56,885 nucleotides of DNA from the NCBI GenBank assembly GCA_900318195.1, contig ONJR01000119.1:1-56885 (forward strand). The letters are read 5' to 3'. This DNA is from an uncultured Planctomycetota bacterium (GTDB lineage Bacteria; Planctomycetota; Planctomycetia; Pirellulales; Thermoguttaceae). The translations under genes were made by a program, and so were the position numbers. Below, piece after piece: positions 37,044-47,030 of the stretch (the first letter of the stretch is position 1; every line of letters starts with the position of its first letter). The notes beneath the pieces are model-generated. The model saw only the letters and a program-made list of their open reading frames with translations, made no database searches and was not told the DNA's origin.

Positions 37044-37531
37044 AGCGATACTCCTATAATATTTAATTGTAGGGAAAGTTTGAGTTGGAATGCTTTAGTA
37101 ATGTCCTATCTAGGAAAAAGGCGCGCAATTATCGAAATGCGCAACGATTCGTCCTGCCATCCAACGTCGATTCGAATTAAGACTTTCAGTGAAGTCACGA
37201 AATACTCGCAGAAACGAATCCTTCACGAGAATGTAAAGGCTCTCAACTGCTCATACGAATAGTATAGTACACTTTTGAACTTTAGCTAGACCTCTTTTTC
37301 TGATTTTCTTTGAAATTTACAAGAATATTGCTGTCACTATTAAATTAGATCGTGTCTTTTAGAAATAATATTCTCAGCGATGGCGTGCTTAAATAATTGG
37401 ACTCGAATTCTTGTTACACATATTATATATTGTTAGTCTCTTCAAGAGTAGCGAGATCGACCTCGTTTGAATATCGCTTTCTATCGCATTGAACTTTTCT
37501 CGCTTCTAGGCGTCGTTTAATCGAAGACGAC
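37044..37531. other. AT-rich intergenic region
   Basis: About 490 bases between the vWA gene start and a terminator. The part from about 37260 to 37500 is AT-rich. A 60-codon plus-strand frame here lacks a ribosome binding site and is judged spurious. No gene or structured element is recognised. Confidence 0.4.
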
Positions 37532-37569
37532 AAAAAAGGCGAAGACGAGCCAAAAGCAAGTCTCCGCCC
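37532..37569 (-). terminator. Probable terminator of the exported oxidoreductase at 37597
   Basis: On the minus strand GGCGGAGAC pairs with GTCTTCGCC (one mismatch) and is followed by six Ts. Confidence 0.7.
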
Positions 37570-37596
37570 TAAGGAGTATAATGATATTGTGCGCGA

Positions 37597-39063
37597 CTAA
37601 TTGATCTCAGGAACTGTGAATTCCGAATTGCGATACGTGCGTTTCAGGTACGAGTTCGCTTTGTCAGAATCAACGCCGACGAATTGACGCGTCTCAGAAT
37701 CGAACGTGAGCATATCGCTACAAACAACCTCAGAGTCGAGCATCGAGACGCCGTGCGACTGCAACGTCGTCTGCGCGCTTTCGAGCGCCTCGCCCCAAAT
37801 CTTCTCAGCTCCAGTTGCCGCGCGCGCTATTGTTGCCGCGCGTTCTTCTGTAATCGGCTTGCCGCAGCGGAACGCGATATTTGCGAGATTGCACCATTCG
37901 CTTGTCGCTTTCCCGACGGCAATTTCACCTTTCAGGTTAGAGTTGTCTTGTGATTTTACCGCTTCGATGAAATCGCGCTGGTGATCCCACTGACCGCTGT
38001 CGCCTTTCCATTGTTTAATCAACTTGCCTTCTGCGTCGAACGCTTTCGCGCTACCGCGCTGACCTTCCAATCGACCGCCTTCGCAATATGCAATGTACCC
38101 AGAGCCTGGACCGGGATGAGGCCCCGCTGATTTTGAGTCTTTCATAGCGAGCGTCGAAAGCGCGAGAACAACCGGGATCGTACCAGAATCGAAATAGACA
38201 AAGTGAATATTGGGCGTTTCGCCTCCGTCTTTCTCGCCCGCGCGAACACCGCCGCCGAGAATTCGCTTCGGAAATTCCATCGCGTCCAGTAGAACGTTAT
38301 TGCGACAGTCGTCCAAAACGTGCACGCCCCAGTTGCCCATTTCCCCTGTGCCCGTATTGAAGGACCAGTGCCAATCGTACTGCAGCGTATTGCGGTACAT
38401 TGGCATATCCTCTGCGGGACCGAGCCAGAGATTCTTATCGACCGTAGCGGGGAACTCTAATGGCTCCTGACGAAGACCGATCGGATTGCGCGGCATATAG
38501 TGATTCACTCGAGCCATTTGAATAGCGCCGAGGGACTTCTCGTCGTGTAGAAACTTCTTGATTTCGACCTGCATCTTATCGCTACGCTGCTGCATACCAA
38601 CTTGGCAGATCCTTTTATATTTCCTCGCCGCGTTGCACGCTTGGATACCTTCGTACACATTGTGCGCGAGCGGCTTCTCTACGTAGACGTCCTTGCCTGC
38701 TTGCATTGCCCAAATTGCCGCGAGGCAGTGCCAATGGTCGCACGTTGTGATTACGACTGCGTCAACGTTCGTGTCGTCGATGACTTCGCGGCAATCGGCG
38801 AACCTTTTAACGGTTGAAAGTTCATGTTTCTTAACCGACGCGTCAACGCGCGCGGAGTCCGGATCGCTGATTGCTACAACGTCGACATCGTCCATTTTGC
38901 GGAAAGCCGCTATGTGCTCGTTACCGCGAACGCCAAGTCCGATCGCGCCGATACGCACACGCTCATTCGCGCCGCGCGCTATCTGCGCAGGAGCCGGGAA
39001 GAAACTCGCGGCGCCTAATGCCAGAGAAGCGCCGAGAAAACTACGTCTATTCATATGTTTCAT
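37597..39063 (-). CDS. Tat-exported Gfo/Idh/MocA family oxidoreductase
   Basis: A 488-residue protein. MKHMNRRSFLGASLALGAASF is a twin-arginine signal; the ATG at 39063 has AAAGG upstream, and a TTG two codons earlier is not needed. The Rossmann part opens VRIGAIGLGVRGNEH, and the dinucleotide-site lysine lies in YVEKPLAHN. The second half forms the beta-sheet substrate domain (about 190-440). Such enzymes use NAD(P) on sugars, inositols or related compounds; Tat export implies the cofactor is bound in the cytoplasm first. Planctomycetes carry many of these with unknown substrates. Confidence 0.88.
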   Translation of the reverse strand: MKHMNRRSFLGASLALGAASFFPAPAQIARGANERVRIGAIGLGVRGNEHIAAFRKMDDVDVVAISDPDSARVDASVKKHELSTVKRFADCREVIDDTNVDAVVITTCDHWHCLAAIWAMQAGKDVYVEKPLAHNVYEGIQACNAARKYKRICQVGMQQRSDKMQVEIKKFLHDEKSLGAIQMARVNHYMPRNPIGLRQEPLEFPATVDKNLWLGPAEDMPMYRNTLQYDWHWSFNTGTGEMGNWGVHVLDDCRNNVLLDAMEFPKRILGGGVRAGEKDGGETPNIHFVYFDSGTIPVVLALSTLAMKDSKSAGPHPGPGSGYIAYCEGGRLEGQRGSAKAFDAEGKLIKQWKGDSGQWDHQRDFIEAVKSQDNSNLKGEIAVGKATSEWCNLANIAFRCGKPITEERAATIARAATGAEKIWGEALESAQTTLQSHGVSMLDSEVVCSDMLTFDSETRQFVGVDSDKANSYLKRTYRNSEFTVPEIN

Positions 39064-39403
39064 GGTCAACCTTTCTTATCTAAATCCTCATGGTTGGCTC
39101 GGAATACGGCGCAACGTAGAGGATAACGACTAATCATCCACAAACACAATATAACAAAATGTCGCGTGTAAAGAAAGAATAAACGCTATAGAAAAAGCAA
39201 AAAAGAGAGAAAGTTGAACAACTGTCTAGCCGAAACTCAGAACGATTCCTTCGACTAGACTTAACGCTCGGCAAGTCGCTCGGTCGCCCAACCTCTGAAA
39301 AAAGCGCAAACGACTTAATGCTGGCTGTCAACGTCGTTAGGAGCAAATGTCATTCGACCCTCAAAACAAAACAACAAACGTAAAGAGGCAACGGAAATAA
39401 AGA
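39064..39403. other. Intergenic region, no feature recognised
   Basis: About 340 bases upstream of the exported oxidoreductase and downstream of nadK. No convincing promoter pair, terminator hairpin or gene is seen on either strand. Confidence 0.4.
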
Positions 39404-40336
39404 CTATTTACCCGTCTGAGCTATTGCGTCAAACGCCCAGCCAAGTTTACGCTGAAGATTCCTATAATAACGATTCTCAGGAACGCGAATCATTTTAAAA
39501 GGAAAAGGCGCGCGCCTAATAACTACAAGATCGTCGTGATCGAGTTTCTGGCGCGACGAACCGTCGACGACTAAAAAGACTTCGCCCGTTACCGCGCGAA
39601 GCTCATAAACGCGAGACGCCTCGTCAACCACTGGGCGGAAATTAAGCGCAAGCGGCGCGATTGGCGTGATCAGAACCAGTCCGGCTTCATTGCGCAAAAT
39701 GGGACCGCCGGCAGAAAGACTATGCCCTGTAGAACCGACCGGCGTTGAAACGATGAGACCGTCGCCTCGAAAACGCGTTACAAGTTCGCCGTCGATCGCG
39801 AGGTCGATTTTAAGGATCGAAAAGGGAGCGCCACCGCGAAGCGCTACTTCGTTGACGACGAGGTGATTACTGCAGCAGTAGCGATCAGAGACGCCAGAAA
39901 GCCAGGTCGAAGGGGTGGCGCGCGATGAAAGCCGCGAGGAAATCGTCTTGAAATCGGGCGTGGTTTCAGAGGACGATCTTTTACGCCAAACGGAGCAGTT
40001 CAAGAGGAGTTGCTCGCGAACCTGGATATTCTCAAACGCTTCAGACCTCAGAAATGGCGCCAATTCGTCGGGATCAACGCTTGACAGAAAACCGAGCGTA
40101 CCGAGATTGACGGCGAGAATAGGCAACTGATTCTCGCCCATCTGATGAACCGACCTCAAAACAGAGCCGTCGCCGCCGAATACAAGCGCAACGTCGGCGT
40201 CGACCGTCGTTAGATCGAGCTGACCTGTAAAATCGGCGGCGACAACCTCGACGTAGCGCTCTATTTCTGGACGCAACGCCGCAACTCCCTCGAGCACGCC
40301 TTCGCGTTTACCGTTGCCTAATAGAATCGCTCTCAT
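39404..40336 (-). CDS. nadK: NAD(+)/NADH kinase
   Basis: A 310-residue enzyme that phosphorylates NAD to NADP. GGDGS at 54-58 is the ATP-site motif, N162-E163 (VVNEVAL) and STPVGSTGHSLSAGGP are the NAD-binding segments. The start at 40336 gives MRAILLGNGK and has GGAG upstream. An unusual Ser/Thr/Arg-rich insertion of about 35-40 residues (118-156) sits just before the NE motif. It is last in a leuC-leuD-nadK run, 28 bases after leuD. Confidence 0.92.
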   Translation of the reverse strand: MRAILLGNGKREGVLEGVAALRPEIERYVEVVAADFTGQLDLTTVDADVALVFGGDGSVLRSVHQMGENQLPILAVNLGTLGFLSSVDPDELAPFLRSEAFENIQVREQLLLNCSVWRKRSSSETTPDFKTISSRLSSRATPSTWLSGVSDRYCCSNHLVVNEVALRGGAPFSILKIDLAIDGELVTRFRGDGLIVSTPVGSTGHSLSAGGPILRNEAGLVLITPIAPLALNFRPVVDEASRVYELRAVTGEVFLVVDGSSRQKLDHDDLVVIRRAPFPFKMIRVPENRYYRNLQRKLGWAFDAIAQTGK

Positions 40337-40364
40337 CGCTAATCTCCAAAGGTCAAATAGGTTG

Positions 40365-40961
40365 TCAAACGATCCCGTGCGCTTTTTCATACGCTAGAAT
40401 CTTGTCTTCGTAACGGAGAGTAAGTCCGACGTCGTCCCATCCGTTGAGAAGGCAGTCGCGGCGAAAATCGTCGATCTCGAACGTTAAGTCGAGACCATGT
40501 TCGTCGGTTACACGACGATTCACCAAATCGACCGTTAGCTTGTAGGGGCGGAAACGCGCTTCTCGCTCGAAAAGATCTTCGATCTGCTCCTCAGAGAGTT
40601 TGACCGGAAGATAACCGTTCTTGAAAGAGTTGTTATAAAAGATATCCGCATAGCTTGAAGCGAGTATGACGCGGAAACCGTAGTCCGCGATTGCCCAGGG
40701 AGCATGTTCGCGACTCGAGCCGCAACCGAAATTGCGACGCGCCAGTAGAATCGTCGCGTCTCGATATTCAGGACGATTCAATTCAAACTCCGGGTTTTCA
40801 GCGTAGTCGTCGTTGAGATAACGCCAGTCGAAAAAGAGGAATTTACCAAATCCGCTACGTTCGACGCGCTTCAAGAATTGCTTGGGAACAAGTTGATCCG
40901 TGTCAATGTCGCTACGATCCATGGGAACGACAAGACCTTCGTGTTTAGTAAACGCTTGCAT
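40365..40961 (-). CDS. leuD: 3-isopropylmalate dehydratase small subunit
   Basis: A 198-residue subunit; FGCGSSREHAPWA at 78-90 is the family signature and DIDTDQLVPKQFL is the start of the swivel domain. With LeuC it isomerises 2- to 3-isopropylmalate in leucine synthesis in the cytoplasm. AAAGGTAAC precedes the ATG. leuC lies 57 bases upstream and nadK 28 bases downstream. Confidence 0.96.
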   Translation of the reverse strand: MQAFTKHEGLVVPMDRSDIDTDQLVPKQFLKRVERSGFGKFLFFDWRYLNDDYAENPEFELNRPEYRDATILLARRNFGCGSSREHAPWAIADYGFRVILASSYADIFYNNSFKNGYLPVKLSEEQIEDLFEREARFRPYKLTVDLVNRRVTDEHGLDLTFEIDDFRRDCLLNGWDDVGLTLRYEDKILAYEKAHGIV

Positions 40962-41018
40962 ATTTGTTACCTTTTAAGGTGAATCGTTGAATTTTTTGGG
41001 TCAAAACGCAAATGGCTA

Positions 41019-42452
41019 TCAGTTGTATTTCCAGTTGCGAACGTCGACGAAATGCCCCATAACTGCCGCAGCAGCAGCCATCGCAGGAGAAACAAGGTGC
41101 GTGCGTCCGCCCTTGCCCATACGACCCTCAAAATTCCTATTGCTTGTACCGGCGCAACGCTCGCCAGGTTGCAATCGATCAGGGTTCATAGCGAGGCACA
41201 TCGAGCAACCAGGTTCGCGCCATTCGAAGCCCGCGTCCGTAAAGATTTTGTCAAGTCCTTCAGATTCCGCTTGGCGTTTAACAATACCGCTTCCCGGTAC
41301 GGCAATCGCGCGCACGCCGTCGCAGACTTTATAACCTTTAAGAACTTTTGCCGCCGCGCGGAAGTCTTCAATACGACCGTTCGTGCAAGAGCCTAGGAAG
41401 ACCCAATCAAGTTTGATCTCTGTGATAGGAGTTCCCGCTTTAAGATCCATGTACTCAAGCGCCGCTTTCGCCATTTTGCGTTCTTCGATATTGTCGAAAC
41501 TCTCGGGCTCAGGAACGACGTCAGTTACGTTGACGCTCTGAGCCGGATTGGTTCCCCAGGTTACGCGCGGCTGAATGTCCGCTGCGTCGAAGACGATTTC
41601 TTTGTCAAAGACGGCGTCCTGATCGCTTGCAAGTTTCTTCCATTCTTCGACCGCTTGGTCAAATTCGTCCCCTTGCAACATTTGCGGACGCCCCTTCAAA
41701 TACTCAAAGGTCGTCTCGTCAGGCGCGATCATTCCGACGCGCGCGCCCATCTCGATCGCCATATTGCAGACGGTCATTCGACCTTCCATTGTGAGCGAGC
41801 GAATTGCTTCGCCGGCAAACTCAACCGCGTACCCGGCGCCTCCGGCCGTCGTGAGCTTGTTAATGACGTAAAGAATCAGGTCTTTCGCCGTTACCCCGTC
41901 GCCAAGCTGCCCATTAATTGTTATTCGCATCGTCTTCATTTTCTTCTGACGCAGCGTTTGCGTGGCGAGAACGTGCTCTACTTCACTGGTGCCCGTACCC
42001 ATGGCGATGAGACCGAAGGCGCCGTGCGTCGCCGTATGGCTGTCGCCGCACGTGAGCGTTGAACCAGGCTTGACGTGCCCTTGCTCGGGTGCTACGACGT
42101 GAATGACGCCTTGCTCAACGTCGTTGAGATCGTAAAGTCTGATACCAAACTCTTTGCAGTTTGCGCGTAGCGTTTCAACCTGTTTTCGCGCGATGGGATC
42201 TGCAATCGGCTTATCTCGATCCGTCGTAGGAACGTCGTGATCCTGCACCGCCATAACGCGATCCGGATGGCGCGGCTTGCGACCAGCCAGGCGAAGTCCT
42301 TCAAACGCTTGAGGACTTGTTACCTCGTGACAAAGGAGTTGGTCGATATAAAGAATAACGGAATCGTCGCCCGGCGCTTGATAGACGAGGTGACTGTCCC
42401 AAATTTTATCGTACATTGTTTTCGGAGCGTGCGCCGCCGAGTCAGAGTTCAT
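41019..42452 (-). CDS. leuC: 3-isopropylmalate dehydratase large subunit
   Basis: A 477-residue aconitase-family subunit. C356 (GSCTNGR), C416 and C419 (GCSMC) bind the [4Fe-4S] cluster. [15 protein letters not shown] start ([13 protein letters not shown]) and [14 protein letters not shown] are typical. The ATG at 42452 is preferred because AGGGA lies upstream and extra residues are not conserved. It heads the leuC-leuD-nadK operon behind a promoter at 42540-42567. No leucine-attenuator peptide was seen in the leader. Confidence 0.96.
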   Translation of the reverse strand: MNSDSAAHAPKTMYDKIWDSHLVYQAPGDDSVILYIDQLLCHEVTSPQAFEGLRLAGRKPRHPDRVMAVQDHDVPTTDRDKPIADPIARKQVETLRANCKEFGIRLYDLNDVEQGVIHVVAPEQGHVKPGSTLTCGDSHTATHGAFGLIAMGTGTSEVEHVLATQTLRQKKMKTMRITINGQLGDGVTAKDLILYVINKLTTAGGAGYAVEFAGEAIRSLTMEGRMTVCNMAIEMGARVGMIAPDETTFEYLKGRPQMLQGDEFDQAVEEWKKLASDQDAVFDKEIVFDAADIQPRVTWGTNPAQSVNVTDVVPEPESFDNIEERKMAKAALEYMDLKAGTPITEIKLDWVFLGSCTNGRIEDFRAAAKVLKGYKVCDGVRAIAVPGSGIVKRQAESEGLDKIFTDAGFEWREPGCSMCLAMNPDRLQPGERCAGTSNRNFEGRMGKGGRTHLVSPAMAAAAAVMGHFVDVRNWKYN

Positions 42453-42539
42453 ACTTGTGATCCCTATCAAGTTGAATGTTAATTACGCTTGGAGAAGCGC
42501 GAATCGCGCTAACGCGGCGCGACCGCAAACAACCTATCG

Positions 42540-42567
42540 ATTGTACTCTTTATAATAAATACGTCAA
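42540..42567 (-). promoter_or_regulatory. Candidate promoter of leuC-leuD-nadK
   Basis: On the minus strand TTGACG (42562-42567) and TACAAT (42540-42545) are separated by 16 bp; the leader to leuC is about 80 nt. Confidence 0.68.
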
Positions 42568-42579
42568 TATAACGCTTCG

Positions 42580-43503
42580 CTAATGAGCGCGCAATCCTTG
42601 TGCCTTGACAATAAAAGCGTCAAGTTTGTCGAGTAGTTCCGACGTTATGTCGTCCCCCATCACAGAAATTGAATGATCGAAGCCCTCGTTTTCAGAAAAT
42701 TCGACGAGAGGCGCTCCGAGCGCGCGAAGCGAAGAAGCCATCAACTCGTTTTCTTCGACTCGACATTTCCATTCGATTCTTCGATCGCCCAAAATGAAAA
42801 ATATGGGGGGAAAGTTTGGGGACAAGCCGCCAAGAGGGGCGTTTTCGTCTATTACGGGATTATACTGTGATCCTGAGTACCGGAGGAGTTCCTTTACGTG
42901 GAAGTGAGTCGTCATCTGCCCGCTGATTGGAATGAGACCTGCGAGGTCTTTCGGGTCGCATCCTCGCGCGTTAAGCCACCAGGGATAGGCTCCTATCATT
43001 GCCGTAAGGTAGCCGCCCGCGCTGCCGCCTGAAACGAAAACGCTATTCGAATCGCCGCCGAATTTAGCAATATTGTTAACGACCCACGCAGCCGCCGCCG
43101 CCGCGTCCTCTATAAAAACAGGGTATGGAACCTTCGGAGAAAGTCGATATCCAACAGCGACGATCGCGAGACGCCCCTCCTGGTAAGCCTTCAAACGTTT
43201 GAAGGCGCTTGGAACATACTTCTGACCGCCAGTCAAACCGCCGCCGTGAAACCATACGATCGTCGCAAATGGCTTCTCGACCTCCTTAGGATAGAGAATG
43301 TCCAACACGCATTGCGACTTCTGGTATTCGTCGGCGCGCGCGAGTTCAGCGTCCGAGTAGTAACTCAAATTCGTCGCCGACACATATTCAAGTTTGGGGG
43401 ATTCCTGAGCGAGTGAGCGACGCGCAAAAGGCGTCAGGATTAGTAACGTAGCAAGTAATGTTGCGTACAAGGAGCGCACGAAATATAAAAAGGGATTATT
43501 CAT
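42580..43503 (-). CDS. Secreted alpha/beta hydrolase (esterase/lipase family)
   Basis: A 307-residue protein with a signal peptide (about 1-32, YATLLATLLIL then SLAQE). WFHGGGLTGG is the oxyanion-hole segment, GGSAGGYL carries the serine nucleophile, and the late EGFDHSI has the histidine. These motifs match carbohydrate-esterase-like and BD-FAE-like alpha/beta hydrolases (plant-polymer deacetylation or deferuloylation is plausible). AAAGGTC precedes the ATG at 43503. It lies just upstream of the leuC promoter on the same strand. Confidence 0.87.
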   Translation of the reverse strand: MNNPFLYFVRSLYATLLATLLILTPFARRSLAQESPKLEYVSATNLSYYSDAELARADEYQKSQCVLDILYPKEVEKPFATIVWFHGGGLTGGQKYVPSAFKRLKAYQEGRLAIVAVGYRLSPKVPYPVFIEDAAAAAAWVVNNIAKFGGDSNSVFVSGGSAGGYLTAMIGAYPWWLNARGCDPKDLAGLIPISGQMTTHFHVKELLRYSGSQYNPVIDENAPLGGLSPNFPPIFFILGDRRIEWKCRVEENELMASSLRALGAPLVEFSENEGFDHSISVMGDDITSELLDKLDAFIVKAQGLRAH

Positions 43504-43655
43504 AGTCAGACCTTTTGAATACATGGGTTCGAGCGAGCTGCAAATGTCGGATAGCCGAGCGTATTCCCTACTTTCTTATCGTACGACGCCAACGCTGAAT
43601 GTCAAGCGGCAACCGCACGCTTAGGAGATTACTCTTAGGGAACGCCATAAAAAGA

Positions 43656-43683
43656 TTGCAAGCGCGCGGAGACTTCGTACAAT
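43656..43683 (+). promoter_or_regulatory. Candidate promoter of the GH99/71-like gene
   Basis: TTGCAA (43656-43661) and TACAAT (43678-43683) with a 16-bp spacer; about 100 bases to the start codon. Confidence 0.5.
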
Positions 43684-43789
43684 ATACTCTACTTTGACGA
43701 TCAAGCGACGTCAAACGCGGCTTGGTAAGCTCGAACGTCGTGATCTACGAAGTCGAGTTACTACGGTTTTCCCAATAGGAGGGCTCAAA

Positions 43790-46078
43790 ATGAATCTCAA
43801 AGGTAACGTCAAATGCATCATACTTGCGCTAGTCGTATTAGGCGTCGGATACGCAGTAACGGCTAACGCAACGGCAGAAGATAGACTCAAATCAGGGGAG
43901 GCATGGAATCCCAGCGCAAGCGATCAGTGGGTGGCAACTGACGGTTTAGGACGACCATTACCGACCTTTGAAGACGTCGGCGCTACGCGATCCGGGAAGT
44001 ATATCGCGTGTTTTTACTTCTTGTGGAATGGACGGCACGGCGACGCGGGACCATACGATATTTCGAAAATCATTAGGGAACATCCCGAAGCGAAAGACGA
44101 TCCGAACGCCCCGTACTGGGGAAAAATGTACGATCCCCACCACTGGGGAGAATCGATCTTCGGGTATTATGTTGGCGAGGACGAATCTGTTCTGCGGAAA
44201 CATGCTCAAATGCTTGGCGACGCAGGAGTCGACGTCATATGTTTTGACGTTACGAACCAGTTGACTTATCCCGAATCATACCGTCCGCTCTTCAAGGTCT
44301 TTTCGGAAATGCAAAAAGCGGGCAATAAAGTTCCGAAGGTCGCGTTCTTGTGCCCATTCTGGGCTCCGAATAAAGTTGTGCGAGAATTATGGCGCGACGT
44401 CTATTCTCAGGGTTTTTACGAAGACGTGTGGTTCTACTGGAAAGGCAAACCACTTATTTTGGCAGATCCAGATTTGCTCGGTCAAGGCGCGGCGCTAACT
44501 TCGACCGGACGCCAACCTATTGAATTAACCGACGATACGGTTCTTGCGCAAAAGTTTTCTATCGATTCCCCTTTCCGGGAAATTGCGTTCATCTCGCCAA
44601 CTTGGCATGAAACGAACAGCGCCGTTAATATTGTATTGCGCGACGAGCAAGGGAAAAAACTCGAAGAAAAGAAAAAAGTCGAAGTGAGCGACAATATCGC
44701 ATATATCTTCTCATTGACTAAGCCCTACCCAACCGGCGTTTATTCTGTTGAGCTTACGAAAGCGGAAGGTGGAAAGGTCGGATGGTGGGCGAGTCCCGTG
44801 CCGCGTGAAGATTATTCCGCTCGTGCAAACGCGACACACGCCGTGCCGAACGTTACTTGGATTGAAGCGACGCAAGATGGAAAGACGATCGATCAACTCT
44901 TAATCGCCGCGCCGATTACATACGATGAAGAAAGGGAAAAGATTCTAAACTTCTTCACCTTCAGACCGTCTCAGCCCGATTACTTCAAAGGACAGACCAA
45001 GCCGAATCAATGGAGCTGGCTAGAAGCGTATCCCCAACACGAATTCTATAACGACAAGGGCGAAGTTGAAGAGATGGGCGTGGGCGTCGCGCAGAACGCT
45101 GTCGACGGCAAGCTCTCGGTTTTAAGTAATCCTCGCGCTTATGGACGAAGCTATCACAACGGGCAAGAGCCAAAGCCGGAAGACTGCAATTACTTTGGTA
45201 TGAATTTTCAGGAGCAATGGGAACGCGCGCTCAAGACGGATCCTGAGATTATTTTCGTTACCGGATGGAACGAGTGGATTGCTGGACGATTTGATATTAA
45301 CGCGCCTTTTCACGCGCCTACCCCTGTAACATTCGTCGATCAGTATAATGAAGAGTACAGTCGCGACTGCGAGCCGATGAAAGGTGGACATGAGGACGCG
45401 TACTATTATCAAATGATCGCCAATATTCGTCGTTTTAAAGGCGTCTCGAAAATGGCGAACGCTAATCCGAAGCCGATTACGATCGATGGGAATTTCAACG
45501 ATTGGAAAGAAGTTGAACCCAAGTTTTACGACACGGTCTCCGATCCTGTGAATCGCGACTGCAGGGGTTGGGGCAAAGATATGCGCTACGTTAATAAGAC
45601 GGGAAGAAACGACATTGTAGAAGCGCGTGTTTCGTATGACGAAGACTTTGTCTATTTCTACCTCAAGACAAAGGGCGCCATTCAGGGCGATCTCACCGCA
45701 GCAAACTGGTTTGCGCTCATGATTGACGTCGACGACAACCCAACGACTGGAATCAAAGGCGCAGAGTATTATGTCTTGCCAGCCGCGAAATCCAATGCGC
45801 GCGGAGGTAAAAAAGAAATGACTTTCAAGGTCATGACAAACAGGCACGACTCGATAGCCAGCCGCGCGCAAGCTGATAACGTCGACTACGCTGTCGGCGA
45901 ATCAGAAATCGAGCTTGCGTTGCCGCGAGCGCTCTTCGACTCAGAAGATCAGAAAGCGCCGACTTTCAGATTTAAGTGGACCGATGGAATCGACGTGCTA
46001 GCCGACTGGGCTCAATTCACGACAAATGGCGACGCGGCGCCAAATGATCGATTTTTCTATCGATATAGCGCGCGATAA
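43790..46078 (+). CDS. Secreted GH99/GH71-like protein with C-terminal CBM9-like domain
   Basis: A 762-residue exported protein; the ATG at 43790 follows AGGAGGG and gives a signal peptide (about 1-26, ending ANATAED). The N-terminal half resembles the endo-mannosidase/alpha-glucanase GH99/GH71 group: CFYFLWNGRHGD, DPHHWGESIFGYY, DAGVDVICFDVTNQ and the WNEWIAGRF strand. The last 180 residues (DGNFNDWKEVEPKFYD to the end, with ALMIDVDDNPTTG) resemble a CBM9-like/DOMON sugar-binding module. An intervening beta-sheet segment (about 240-360) is not identified. It likely works on glycans outside the cell. Confidence 0.8.
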   Translation: MNLKGNVKCIILALVVLGVGYAVTANATAEDRLKSGEAWNPSASDQWVATDGLGRPLPTFEDVGATRSGKYIACFYFLWNGRHGDAGPYDISKIIREHPEAKDDPNAPYWGKMYDPHHWGESIFGYYVGEDESVLRKHAQMLGDAGVDVICFDVTNQLTYPESYRPLFKVFSEMQKAGNKVPKVAFLCPFWAPNKVVRELWRDVYSQGFYEDVWFYWKGKPLILADPDLLGQGAALTSTGRQPIELTDDTVLAQKFSIDSPFREIAFISPTWHETNSAVNIVLRDEQGKKLEEKKKVEVSDNIAYIFSLTKPYPTGVYSVELTKAEGGKVGWWASPVPREDYSARANATHAVPNVTWIEATQDGKTIDQLLIAAPITYDEEREKILNFFTFRPSQPDYFKGQTKPNQWSWLEAYPQHEFYNDKGEVEEMGVGVAQNAVDGKLSVLSNPRAYGRSYHNGQEPKPEDCNYFGMNFQEQWERALKTDPEIIFVTGWNEWIAGRFDINAPFHAPTPVTFVDQYNEEYSRDCEPMKGGHEDAYYYQMIANIRRFKGVSKMANANPKPITIDGNFNDWKEVEPKFYDTVSDPVNRDCRGWGKDMRYVNKTGRNDIVEARVSYDEDFVYFYLKTKGAIQGDLTAANWFALMIDVDDNPTTGIKGAEYYVLPAAKSNARGGKKEMTFKVMTNRHDSIASRAQADNVDYAVGESEIELALPRALFDSEDQKAPTFRFKWTDGIDVLADWAQFTTNGDAAPNDRFFYRYSAR

Positions 46079-46105
46079 ACCACAAAGAGTGCGAGATCAT
46101 AATTA

Positions 46106-46142
46106 AACCGCCGCAAGCTGTAGCATACGGCTTGCGGCGGTT
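46106..46142. terminator. Bidirectional intrinsic terminator
   Basis: AACCGCCGCAAGC pairs perfectly with its complement across an 11-base loop and has A/T-rich flanks on both sides, between the convergent GH99-like and nuclease genes. Confidence 0.8.
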
Positions 46143-46175
46143 ATTAAAAATCAGTCGGTAATCCTTAGCGCAAGT

Positions 46176-46964
46176 TTATCGAGAAAGACTGTGAATTCCG
46201 CGGCGTTCGGATTTGGCTTCAGCTTCGGCGGCGGCAAGACGATCCTTCATCGCTCTAGAGAATCTATATTGCAAACTTGCTTGAGCTAGACCGACGCGCA
46301 CAAGCTCTTCGTTAAGGGAAACGGTATCGTTTCCAAGGTAAACGAAAGCAAGGCGACGACCGTACTTGTCTTGACGATCACCGTCGCTCACTAGCGTAGC
46401 GACGTTGCCGGACTCGGCGACGCGACGCTTCGTATACGCAGAAGCCTCGGGACCATACGGCTCGACTGGCCAGTTCTTCTTGACGGTTTCGGGCGTGTTG
46501 GCGCCGATAAGACGCACGCGTTCACGACCATTAGAAGAAAAAACAATGAGCGTGTCGCCGTCAACCGCGCGCTCTATGTTGACGCGTTCGCCCTGAATTG
46601 ACGTTGGAGAAGACTGCGTCGTTTCCAACTCAAACTGCGGTTCCGATTCGCTGGGGACTGCATAGTTTTCGCCGGACACAACGTCCGTTGAAACGGGCGC
46701 GTTTCCCGTTGCGCCCACAGGCGAAGTCGATTCTGACGTTACCGAATCCGATAAAGTCGTAGCATTATGCGAAGGTTGTTCGTTTTCCAACGGGACTGGA
46801 ACCGGATTGCACTGCGTCCATACGCACAGGATCGCAACCAGAATCAGCGGGACAAACGCGAGCCCTTTCTTACCGTCGCCGTTTCCACTACGATGCGAGC
46901 CGCTCATCATTCCCTTAACAAACCTTTCGGCTAGCTGCCGTTCCGTCGACTTTTTACGCGCCAT
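46176..46964 (-). CDS. Membrane-anchored thermonuclease (SNase-like)
   Basis: A 262-residue protein. One transmembrane helix at about 30-48 (LAFVPLILVAILCVW) follows a basic N-terminus, then a low-complexity linker and a staphylococcal-nuclease-like domain (about 125-262): ERAVDGDTLIV, RVRLIGANTPET, DKYGRRLAFVY and LVRVGLAQ. The Arg, Asp and Glu residues of the metal and catalytic site look present. It probably degrades nucleic acids on the outer face. It is third in the hexomutase-rpiB-nuclease run, 66 bases after rpiB. Confidence 0.87.
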   Translation of the reverse strand: MARKKSTERQLAERFVKGMMSGSHRSGNGDGKKGLAFVPLILVAILCVWTQCNPVPVPLENEQPSHNATTLSDSVTSESTSPVGATGNAPVSTDVVSGENYAVPSESEPQFELETTQSSPTSIQGERVNIERAVDGDTLIVFSSNGRERVRLIGANTPETVKKNWPVEPYGPEASAYTKRRVAESGNVATLVSDGDRQDKYGRRLAFVYLGNDTVSLNEELVRVGLAQASLQYRFSRAMKDRLAAAEAEAKSERRGIHSLSR

Positions 46965-47030
46965 CCTTAATTGTCTCCCTAGTCGCTCTCTCTATGGTTG
47001 TGTTGTTCAATTCACGCGCCAATCGTCAAA

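Noticed and set aside
37080..37262. 60-codon plus-strand open frame between the vWA and oxidoreductase genes
   Set aside because: No ribosome binding site, a non-ATG start and no recognisable motif; lies in AT-rich intergenic DNA.
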